In this document: positions 53,981-64,000 of the stretch, one piece after another | Layout: each line of letters starts with the position of its first letter | Position numbering within the stretch: the first letter of the stretch is position 1 | Source: Ceriagrion tenellum | Taxonomy: Eukaryota > Arthropoda > Insecta > Odonata > Coenagrionidae | Direction of reading: 5' to 3' | NCBI GenBank assembly: GCA_963169105.1 | Contig: OY720637.1 | Coordinates: 55,884,964 to 55,948,963 of the forward strand | DNA: 64,000 bases | The notes under the pieces: model-generated | Databases searched by the model: none | Seen by the model: the letters and a program-made list of their open reading frames with translations, nothing else | What the model was told of the DNA's origin: nothing | Translations under genes and position numbers: made by a program

Positions 53981-55613
53981 ATCGAACAAGCCTACGCCCA
54001 GAAATTTCCAACCCGTCGTTAGCAGCTACGGATACTGAAGGCGCCTATCCCTCCAATGCCGCAGCAAGTCGTCGGCAACGGCCTCTGGAACTAGATAGAT
54101 ATAGAGGGCATTCCCTCTCCACAGCTTCTTCGTTCGCTGGACTATCGAGTGCTTCTTGATGAGTTCAAGAAAGTGTTGCACAGTTTTGGCGCTAGAGGAA
54201 AAAGGTGATTCAGCAGCCGCAACCTTAACCTTAGCCAACGTCGGACGAACTCCTCCTTTAAGTCGCAGAGTCGATCGCGGAGATAAGTCTCTCAGGTATC
54301 TCCCGCCAGCGAAATGTAGTAGTTCACGTTGGACAGGTTTCTAAAGCTCTTGTGTAATGTATTTATGTGTATGTTTAGGAAAAAACATCTGCCTATGCTC
54401 TCTAACGGCAACAAAACGATCCACATAGAAATGTCAAGAGTTCTATCATCTCTTAAGCAGCTCATTCTCCAAGAGGAGGTCCATTATTACTGGCTTTCCC
54501 TTTTGAATAAATAAAGTAAATGCTAGAGTCTCTTATGTTTTGATCATCATGATTAAAACCACTGAGAAATAATAACTCGCTATTTCCACTACGGCGATTT
54601 TGCAGAGTAATGCACACTTAAAGTACTAATTAGTAACTGTGTGATAAAACTGATGTAGCTCCGGTACAAAATAACAAGAGTGCTTTTCAATTTTTTATAT
54701 TTGTGCTCTAAATATGGCAGTAAACAAGTATATACGTTAAATAATCTTTAGAAAAAATGAAGCGCCCAATATCTTAAACAAATACCATGTCGCTAAACGT
54801 GATATGCGGCAGCTGACTTAATAGATTTCAGCGTGATTGCGCGCCTAGATATTGGAAAGTCGAAGTCGACTTTCTGGAACTTTTTGGAATTCAATATTCA
54901 AAATTGAGAGTCGATGTCCAAAGTCAACTTTATCATAAACTTTCGAATTTTGTACGACTGCCAATTCGATTTTCCGAATAATCAACAGACCATTTTTCGC
55001 AAATAGAATTTGTTGTAAAACATACTTATGAGTCTGAAAACAATTTATTTTCTAAAGGCATCAACATGGCTAGGAGGAAGGAAAAAGGCACCATTTTCAC
55101 ACTCTTAGAAGGGCTATTTCTCAGGAAGGATTTATCCCAGTTAAGAATAATTTTAAAGAAGGCTGGTTAATATGATTAGCTTTGTAGTTCATCAGACTTG
55201 GTGCCTTCATTTGAAAGCGACGAAAAAATCAAAACATTTCTTATGTCCCTTCTTTTTAAGTTCCTTGTCGTATATCAGTACATGGTAGCAAAAAGTTGAG
55301 TTGTTAAACCTCAGTACTCCTCACCTGTCTCAATCACACTATTTGAAGATCTATAAACTTTTATCTCCCCTTCGATGGACAAGACAGTTGCCCACAGCTT
55401 CGTCAAGTCATTTTGGCCTTAAACTATGCATATGAGCAACAAATTGATGCATAGGTTGGTTATGTCGCGAATGAAAGACAGTACCAAAGCTACTGTATTT
55501 CTTGCCTTTCCTACTACCTACTTACTGGACGATTCCCCATGAATCGTCAGGATGAGTAAATTTTCTTTATGTACAGAGCCAGGGATTCAGGGTACAGGAG
55601 AATACGAGTAGAA
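53981..55613. other. No gene recognised; GC-richer at 54000-54340
   Basis: The part at 54000-54340 is GC-richer with open frames on both strands (minus 54238-54026; plus 54156-54344) but no conserved motif. It directly abuts the GATCGA array and may be part of the same unknown element. The rest is AT-rich. Confidence 0.4.
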
Positions 55614-55777
55614 CGATGAGTGGACGAAGGCATTTCGCCTGCCCTTTTCAGTCTTAACAGCTATGACACGTGTGTCGGCTTTTCACTATTTTACACGATG
55701 AGTGGACGAAGGCATTGCGCCAGCCCTTTTCAGTCTTAACAGCTATGACACGTATGTTGGCATTTCACTATTTTATG
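55614..55777 (+). repeat. 82-bp tandem duplication
   Basis: The unit at 55614-55695 is repeated at 55696-55777 with about six differences. The plus-strand frame after it reads HENLYRWQVQTSVCDSTMVL, then DFLSHRVTSDIENGA, which looks protein-like but is unknown to me. Confidence 0.8.
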
Positions 55778-57389
55778 TTCAGCATGAGAATTTATACCGG
55801 TGGCAAGTGCAGACTAGTGTTTGTGATTCGACGATGGTGCTTGATTTTCTGTCCCATCGTGTGACATCTGATATCGAAAATGGTGCGCAAGAGTTCTATG
55901 TGGGAATATTTTACTGAAAACTGAATGTCAGCAAAGAGAAGTGCACGGTAGGTAATTTAGAATTTAGTACAACTGGAGCGCTACAACTCACATCGCTTTA
56001 TCAAGGACTATAAGGAAAAGACTGTGCTTGAGACTTAGAACACAGTCAACGGCAAAAATGAACTAGGCATAGGCAACTAGGCAGCGAGGGACCCTTTCAA
56101 GCAGACCAAGGGAAAGGAAATGATCCGGATCCACGAGTGCCTCATTTTGCTCTCATAATTGTTAATCGTTTCGTTTCAGCCATCCATGGGCCAAGATTAC
56201 ACAACTATCCTTACATTCTCAAGTTTTTTTCTTCTTCAAGTCCTTCATTCTTCAGCTTGCTCCTGCTCGTACTTCCTCGGAAATACTCTTCTCATTATCA
56301 TTTTCTCGTCTAACAGGTTCATCATCTCCACAATTATACTTCAGAATATTTCCAGAATTTCTCTATTTCCTACAGATTGTTTTTTAGAATAAAACTATCA
56401 TTCTACGTACAATTTTTGTGGCGTTTACGTTGGCCGACACTATTTTGGTCCCGAAACAATCGCAACATGATCAACTTTAATAAAAATCATAAAGTAACAT
56501 AGTTTCCGTTTCTTTTGCTACATAGAAGCGTGTTGGCTTTGTATTTCGAACTTTGGAAGCTGCAGTCGGAAAAAGTCGACAGCTCAAGCCGACTAGTGTG
56601 TCGTCCAGGCGACTTTCAAGATCGGCCAATGTTATATCGATCGATGTTGATTGGTGATTCAACTTCTTGTACATACTAAATAACATATCCTACAACCCAT
56701 AATAAATTCTTTATGGCACCGGTAAACTTTCCATCAATGTAAATTACAGTTTATCATGAAAATTTGGGGAAATTTCATGACTTTTATACTCTTAATTTCA
56801 AAATATTAAAACTCAAATTTTAACATAATTGGGGTGAAATAAATTATATTCCATTCTAATTTTTATATTAATAGATAATATATATCTACTTTCCAAAGAT
56901 TAATCCATTTTACAAAAATAACATCGATGCAATAGTCGCTGGTGTGAAGAGCTCTTACGTGTACCTACTTTTTACAAATGAAGTCGGCTGTTTGGCATCG
57001 AGCATATTTCATTAATTTCGATTCACTTTACAAGTTAACAGATGCGTGCTACAGAGCAGTGGGCTAGGAATTCCGATACATGATATCTCACTCCAACTAA
57101 CGGTGTCGCACAAAAACCCTAAGCAGGGACTTAATTTTTCTCGTCACATCTCGATTTTGCACATAAAGGGCCCACTGTGCGGGTGGAAGATTTTTCAATA
57201 GAATCTCCTACCCCTAATTTACTGCCTTGCGGAGATGAATACCAAGCGCTGTACCGCGTCCTTCAGATAAAACGTAAAATTATGATATTCTTGGCTCCTT
57301 TCATTATGTAAAAGAGCTAATGCTAACGTTTCTCCTCTTCTTCAAAAATCCCAACAGTTCCTAATTTCCCACCGATACTCCATGGCTTG
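55778..57389. other. No gene recognised
   Basis: AT-rich non-coding sequence with many short palindromic words around TCGA but no gene or clear element. Confidence 0.5.
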
Positions 57390-57900
57390 AATAACCTCAA
57401 GCTTTTATGCCTTACGTCTCCACGATCTCCAGCAGGCCCATTAGGGTATTGAAGCGACACAACATCATGACCATACACAAGCCCGCGACCAAAATCAGGG
57501 ACTTGGCCGTACGCACAAAGTTTCTGATGCAGCCGAAGACACCTGGAGTCTACCGCGTTCCCAGTGGGTCGGGGCAACCAGGGAAATCGGCCGCACCTGA
57601 GAAAGGTATCATATGCTGCCATGACATGACCGACCGACCGACTGACGAAGGAAGCCATAGAAATCCGGAAGGAGAGAATCAATTTCGATCGTGACACGGG
57701 CTTATCCATTAGTAAGACGTGGCTGCCAATCCTGATGGAAGTGAAACGCACAAGAAAAAAGTGGCGCCAAAGTCCTGATCAATCATAGCACCTCCCGCCA
57801 TGGCACTGCCGTTATATATTACGCACCTCTCGAGGCATCAGCTTCCCTGATGATGTGGGTCACGTCCGACCACGAAACGTCGGAGAAAATGAGCCAACTC
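57390..57900 (+). mobile_element. Third PLE remnant: GIY-YIG C-terminus and hammerhead core
   Basis: A frame reading KTPGVYRVPSGSGQPG near 57535 corresponds to the start of the GIY-YIG domain of a different PLE lineage, whose members read KTPGVYRIPC. After a frame change, EAIEIRKERINFDRDTGLSI and SKTWLPIL (57650-57740) match the conserved C-terminus. The 3' tail has a perfect hammerhead core: CTGATGA (57847-57853), a GTGG/CCAC stem and GAAA (57874-57877). The rest of the element is missing. Confidence 0.72.
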
Positions 57901-59149
57901 ATTTGAGCGAAGACTTGAGAAAACTTCATTCAACAGATTCACCGGGAAAGCACCAGATCATTCTTGATTTACCAATTTTAAGGGGAAGAGCGAAGGAAAT
58001 GGAACAGACATAAAAATTCTATGACCGACACTTCAAAAAACCTAATTAATCTTCCTTCATAGAATAGCGAAACAATCTTCGGCAGGGTAGTCAAAAAAAG
58101 ACAATACGTTTATCAACCTTTCACTCACACGGACCGATTTTCAGAAAACAGACCCATTCATTTCCCAAATATGTCACTGCGCATTTTCTTAGAGCTTTTG
58201 CGTCACTGAAGTAAGATCTTCGAAATCAAAAAAGAACTCTGAGATGGTTGAAGTAAAGAGAAAAAGCGAAGACACTGAAAGATATTAATAGCGCGGTCGA
58301 AGCATAGTATTGGATCAGCGGTTCAGATATGAAGCACCATTCCACAAAACGGAGATTCATAAAACGCTCGTAATTGATCGAAAAGATAAGGCTTTCAATG
58401 AAAGACGGAAAGAAATACTAATATTTAACAGTTATTATACATGAAGGGAAAACTTTGCTTAAACCATGGAGGCCAAGTTTCAAATCAAATGTTTCATTCG
58501 CAATGGCTTGGAAAGAAAGGAAAATATTCAGTCAACAGAATTAACCTTGAGAGAAGAGATAGAACGTAAACAAGTTATTTTGGAGAGTGGATAAAAGACA
58601 ACAGATGGAGTAGTTCTTTCTTCGCTTCAATTAAACTGGTTTTTTTAATCGAGAAATTACGCCGCACTACACTATTTTCTTAGCATTTGTACATGAGTTT
58701 TATGAGCATAAGTGACGGCTATAAAAATCTGTATACATGAGCAGCTGTATTCAGTCACACCAACTCAAAATCCCTTCTTTAGCATTGCACTTAATGGGAC
58801 AAGATGGGCATGTGCAGATAATAAATTTCAAGGTCCAACACAAAACAGCAATTATCTGATAATTTATGAAAGGCCCATTGTTGAGAGATCATGACAAGCT
58901 TACCAGCGACCTCCCACTGTATCATAGCCGATGCACGGCAGTGATTGCTAATAATGAGTCGATATGCTATATCTGATATAATTTGATGAGGAAGATATCA
59001 CCCTAACGGAGTCCTTCGAAAATTTCCTCTTCGCATAATCGGCCCGATGCGATTCCAAACGCTCGAGAATGGAGGAAATTCATCATCAGCAGTTATCAAT
59101 CTGAATATTGCCTTCTTTCAGCTCCACACTTTGAATTTGAGGATCGCGG
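57901..59149. other. No gene recognised
   Basis: AT-rich non-coding sequence without recognisable elements. Confidence 0.5.
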
Positions 59150-59365
59150 AGCACTTGAGGATATAATGAGGGGCGATGGGTTGCTGAAGAGTGTGATAGA
59201 GGGAAGGATGTTGGGCAAGCCTGGAAGAGGAAGAAAGAGAATAGGTTTCATGGACAGGATGAAAACAGTAAAGGTAGATCGTATGATGAGGCGAAAAAGT
59301 ACATACTAGAGATAGATAGGCCCCGGAAAAAGTAGAAAACCGGGAGGTGATTCTCTGAGAATAAG
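59150..59365 (+). mobile_element. LINE 3' tail
   Basis: The DNA matches the GDGLLK.VIEGRMLGK part of the LINE at 26930-27090 (for example GATAGAGGGAAGGATGTTGG), with the frame broken. It ends with the same CCGGGAGG..ATTCTCTGA words as the other copies. Confidence 0.75.
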
Positions 59366-59639
59366 ACACGCGCGATAGTAACTCAGTATCGCATTTCGAC
59401 ATACGGCGGTTTGACACACCGATGTGTCATAGCGCTGCGTCATTCACGTTCTTCTTACTTGCTCCGGCGATAAGAGAGATGAATAATACTCCTATAGCAA
59501 TGGTTGAGTCCTATGATCCCTAAATATGAGAAAAATTCCACAGACGCGCCTTTGGAAGTTTCCTCGTATTCACAATGGCGTACCTTCAACGATAACACAA
59601 GAAGCAAATTCAGATTACGGGCATTGTAATCTGAATCAT

Positions 59640-59960
59640 TTATTGAATATTGGTCATTTTCTAAGGATGATGAAGATTGATTGGACAAAGAGAATCAGCG
59701 ATGAAGAATCCCTACGTAGAGCTGGAAAGAAAAGAGTGGAAAAGATTTTTAAAAACATTAAGGGGTATATGAGACGAACTTATTTGGGAAATTCAGAGAC
59801 GTAAGTCCTTCCTTATATTTAATTTGAAAGGTGCAGCAAATTGCAAGGATTAACGGAGGACATAGAGGATGGAATAAACATAGCAAATTATGGACGTATA
59901 AAAGATAAGGATAGGAATAAATTGGTTAACAGAAAGAAGATTGAAGAGGAGAATTAAAGA
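59640..59960 (+). mobile_element. LINE C-terminal fragment of another family
   Basis: The frame reads MKIDWTKRISDEESLRRAGK, then KRVEKIFKNIKGYMRRTYLG, matching the common IDWTDRVSNEEVLRR block near the C-terminus of insect LINEs. The following sequence keeps only traces (RIKDKDRNKLVNRKK). Confidence 0.6.
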
Positions 59961-62900
59961 ATTCATTATCGCTAATCTTCGGATTATAGACTCTGGACGG
60001 TGATAACTTTTTCATTGGGAATGAGCTCACTGATGAATTGTTGTGATCCTTAGACTCATTGGCCGACTTCAGATAATCAGGAACATAGTCAACCTGACGC
60101 TCGGCTTACTCCTGTACTCGGTTCCATAGTTCCATACTATCATTTTCCTGGGTCGACTGCAAAAAACCTTAGAAGATAAGGCGATTATTGTTTTCATTCC
60201 ACTGAACTCCGACTTCCAATCATTCTTAAGGCGCGTTATGATTCACGCTGCTATTTTTAATCTATGCACCATTTTTCCTAGTTTGAACAAGCACTTCCGG
60301 AAATTGTGTTCAAGTAATTCCTATGCATCCTCAACAAATATGTGTTGTCTGTACATGCAATGCATATCCAACGTTATTGTGGTCGGAAAATCGCATCAAT
60401 CACGATTAAGCGCAACATTTGATTAGATAATTTCCTTATTTGCTCTGAATGTATAATAAGTAATCCTGTGCTCCATGTAAAAATTTCCCAAAATTTGATT
60501 GTAAACGAATAAGAAATCGGTTGGATGAAAATGAAGAATTATGAAGTAACAATTGAGGATGACTGAAGTTGATGGGCAAAATGACGCTGGAAGAATAATC
60601 GCAATACACAACCTATTTATTTATCTCGAAAGAGAGAACAAAATACGAATGATATCTCATATCTGAAAGGATTCAAGTTTTCGGATTGTGAGACAGAAAT
60701 ACTGAAAGGTTTCCACGAACACGAACGGAAGAATATCGGATGTCTCAATTGTGGACGAAAATATAACGAAATAATGGCTCCAATCAATAACATCACCAGG
60801 TGATGAAACAGGTATAAATGGAGACAGGAAAACCGACCAATGAAAAAGATCAATATTTCGATAGAAAAAGACACGTTTAAAATGTAAGAAGGATACTGTA
60901 AAAGGAAACGTTAATACCGAATATATTTCCTCTGAAGTTCACTGGACACGCCGATGCTTAGCCTCGCGGAATGGACACGGTCGGAGAAAAGGATACACGT
61001 TCAAAGAAAATCCAAGGACTGCTTTCAAAATTTAGCTACAAATTCCAAAGCCTTCATCCACAAGTCCATAAAAGCAAGAAAAGAAAAAGAATAAGGTAAT
61101 GGCTAGAAACGGAGAGGAATTTTTTATTGTGTCTTCAGGGGAAGAGATCACATAGAGACAAGGTACGCGAGTAGAAATTTCGAGTAACTACTCACTATCT
61201 AAAATGGCTCGACCGTCGCCCAAAAAAAAACATAACCTAATTTTACCATCTCACACCTATTTAACCCACTGCCTGCAAGCATTAAATAAAATGGCCTTAT
61301 GATTGTATCGATTATAATGATTATGACACATTTTAGAAGACAGTTTCTTCGACTTCCAAACAGCGATATCGAAATATATAAATGAACGTGAGATTAGGAG
61401 GGACATTTATGACGCATGAAAGGAAAATGATATACATGCTGATAAAGAGAAGCTTTCCGGTATGTATATCGGAGCTAAAACGGAGATGTGACACTCCGTC
61501 TGTCGAAAAAAATAAACACTTCGATGAAATTGATGGCCTCAAATATTTCGATAACTGCAACATCTTATCCGGAAAGGAAGATGTGCTGAAGTTCTCGAAA
61601 GATAACTCACTTTGTATTTTCCACAGAGTAGCGCTCATCACAAAAAAAATGTTTCTCTTGGACTAAAATTTGCTCTGCAATTTGGGAATTCTCGGGTTGC
61701 GAACATACACGCGCGATAATACGAGCAAATAAATCGGCGGTACAGTTGACACCCACTCTTAAAAAGCTCCTACCAGAACGAGGTGAAAATTTGGGTGAAC
61801 TGAGGGCTTTACTTACAGGAGGGAACACAGGGATGAAATATAGACTTCCAAACAACAGAAATGTAGACAGCAAATGGAAAAATCGACGTGACCAAAAAAG
61901 AAGAGGACAGATATATAAGAGGACAACAGATGGAATGTCGAGGCGTCATAGCCTCTTTATTGTCGAGATTCAACAATGTCGAGGTTCCTCTAAATCACAG
62001 GGATGAATAACATATATAGAGCTACATATGAAGGGCCAGTGGCTTATTTGTGAGAGCTTCGAAATTCTCCTGCTTTGACAATGACAGAACTTCACGCATG
62101 TAATGATATGATAAATACGACACAAACAAGAAAAATTCAAGTACCTAATGTCGATTACATGTGGAGATTTGCCTATGGAGTGTCGTAAACAATTAACATC
62201 AAAGCCTTGCACTTTGCGTATTACTTCATGGAAACATCTGCAAAGATGCTGATAAATTTGAAAAATTCTGCAAATTCTCGGGAAATTTTAAGAGAGGTAT
62301 TTCAGTTCCAAGATATACGATTTTTGCCTAAATTACGGTACGGCGTGTTTTCCAGGGTACGGTTCCCTTCGATTTGACTATCTCATGTCATGATTTTTCC
62401 CTATCTTTTCGTTTCACTTCTCATGATTCCCTTTATCCTCATTCAAGATGGGGACTGAATTAAAATTCCAGGCCGATTACATACGATTTTCTCAAGGGAT
62501 TCCCTTTCAACTCCAAAATGCAGGAAAGTAAATTTAAATTAATATGGCTTCATGGATGGATAAAAAGTTGCGAATTTAAAAGAAAACTTTAATTACGAAC
62601 CGGGTTTCGATGCACTAAAAATCATCGGGATGCGATGACCTGATGTATTGAAAGCGTACAAAGACGTGAGTAATTTGTGGGACCTGATGATGATGTAGGG
62701 CTGCGAAATCAGGGTCGTAATTAAGTGTTCATTTCTTGAGGGAAATTTCCCATTTTTTGACTTCCACGAAATATCGAATGTTCTGAGATTAAATAAGGAT
62801 TCCCTCATTTCCTATTGTTCAGATGGCTTTACACATTGAAGTTAACTTCCATGGAAGTAGCGAGTGTAGCATAATCTTGAAGCGAGCGTGTCGCTACATG

Positions 62901-64000
62901 CAAGGTATCGTTTTGCTTACACTTAACTTCCGGGTGTTTCCAAACGTTTAGATGACGTAAGTGATCAATGAATACAGTAATTACGAAAACGCAAACATTA
63001 GGCGATAATGGAGTTCGTATATCGCTGTTCAAGTCCTACAAATATTCGTGGGTTTTATAAATTTGCATAAATTACAATAATCAAGCATTATTACGTCGAA
63101 TCAAATGTGTTGGTTTAATAACAACTATTATCTAATAAAAGATAAGCCATACAGCTTACCTTTGGTGATCTTTAGCATTTAAAATATTTTCCAGATCAAA
63201 TAAATTTATACATAAGCAACATTGAATCCTCCTCCTACTAAGTTATTCGTTATATACATTTGAAATCTCAGTTTGCTGTCATGTGACCAAGATTCCACCG
63301 GATGCGATGCGATTTTATCTCAGAATCAATATGCTGCTCGCATGAAAAATAGAGGCCTGTGTATTTTCCTTGCAAGTGCAAACCTCGGTCGGCTACTATC
63401 AGTAACAACCTCTACTACCATGGAAGTCCGTGCTTACGCATCGAATTGTCGACTGTTAGCGACTTGAAATGCTACTGTTATGGAAGTGACTTCCATCTAT
63501 AATCCCACCTTTCAACTCAAAATTGCTCAGATGAACAAATATCGAACTTTTTTTATAAGACAGCAATGTTCATTTGGCATGGATCACTGATGAAGAGGTG
63601 TTTCTAGATACATGTTTAGTTCCAGGGGTATTGAGATGCTGAATATTTCCGCACAGATACTTATCTCTTTTATTCTCATACGATCTCACGATTTCTCTCA
63701 TTTGTAATATTTGTTTTCAAGAACCTGCGGCGATCATATTAGTTCTACTCTATTGGGATAAGCCAATAGAAGTAATAAACTAATAATATTAACTTGTTAT
63801 CAAGAAGGTAGATTGGAAAATCATTTGTTGGTGTTGCCCAGGGGCAGATGGGAACAGAATTTCTCTCGCCATTAAAAATACAAGCAGAAAATCATGCCAT
63901 AAATTGATGAAGCAAAAGCGGGACGAAAAAACCTTGAGTTGCCGCACTTTCAAGGCAGACCAATTATGGGTCAATCGATTGTAAGTTGCGCTGCAGGATT
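59961..64000. other. No gene recognised to the end of the window
   Basis: AT-rich non-coding DNA. The longest open frames (for example plus 61382-61666 and plus 61746-62006) have no conserved motif, no splice context and no GC-rich third positions. The word CTTCCATGGAAGT near 62847 and CCATGGAAGT near 63418 are short palindromes of no known meaning. Confidence 0.5.

Overview
This window is eukaryotic nuclear DNA from an animal. It is most likely an arthropod, probably an insect with a large, transposon-rich genome. The basis is a split, intron-bearing host gene with GT-AG junctions, long AT-rich non-coding stretches, (TA)n microsatellites, tRNA-derived SINEs, and a mix of hAT, piggyBac, Tigger, LINE and Penelope-like elements (PLEs). 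I see no operons, CRISPR arrays or other prokaryotic features, and I cannot name the species.

The only host gene I can assign confidently is a soluble (family I) inorganic pyrophosphatase on the minus strand. Eight coding exons lie between 25032 and 13481, and every junction keeps a consistent phase. Exon 1 has two plausible starts, one giving an Arg-rich, mitochondrial-like leader and one giving a cytosolic-type N-terminus. The last exon, carrying the stop codon, was not found; it would lie below 13481. The introns are filled with a Tigger element, several decayed LINEs on both strands, a piggyBac-type MITE and a foldback.

From 3769 to 12067 is a hAT element with an 8-bp target duplication. 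A SINE has inserted into its transposase, and a 4.8-kb piggyBac element (6049-10852, TTAA duplication) has inserted just behind the transposase start codon. The piggyBac element itself carries a long (TA)n tract, a PLE fragment and three palindromes at one end.

From 26 to 39 kb there is mostly non-coding DNA with LINE tails and four foldback structures. Several of these carry hammerhead-ribozyme-like cores of the kind known from PLEs. At 39390-42722 is a structurally complete PLE: a 12-bp target duplication, a truncated inverted copy at the 5' end, 90-bp direct terminal repeats with one mismatch, and an uninterrupted ORF of about 789 residues with reverse transcriptase and GIY-YIG endonuclease domains. 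A candidate type-I hammerhead lies in its 3' region. Further PLE tails with GIY-YIG remnants and hammerhead-like cores are at 43.1-43.7 kb and 57.4-57.9 kb.

From 43.7 to 64 kb the notable items are a ~525-bp foldback (about 44965-45490), an inverted LINE at 50690-51770 broken by a 299-bp solo LTR, a GATCGA-rich degenerate repeat (53540-53980), an 82-bp tandem duplication, and more LINE tails. The solo LTR has a perfect three-unit heat-shock element, a TATA box and an initiator at textbook spacing. The rest of this part looks like ordinary non-coding DNA.
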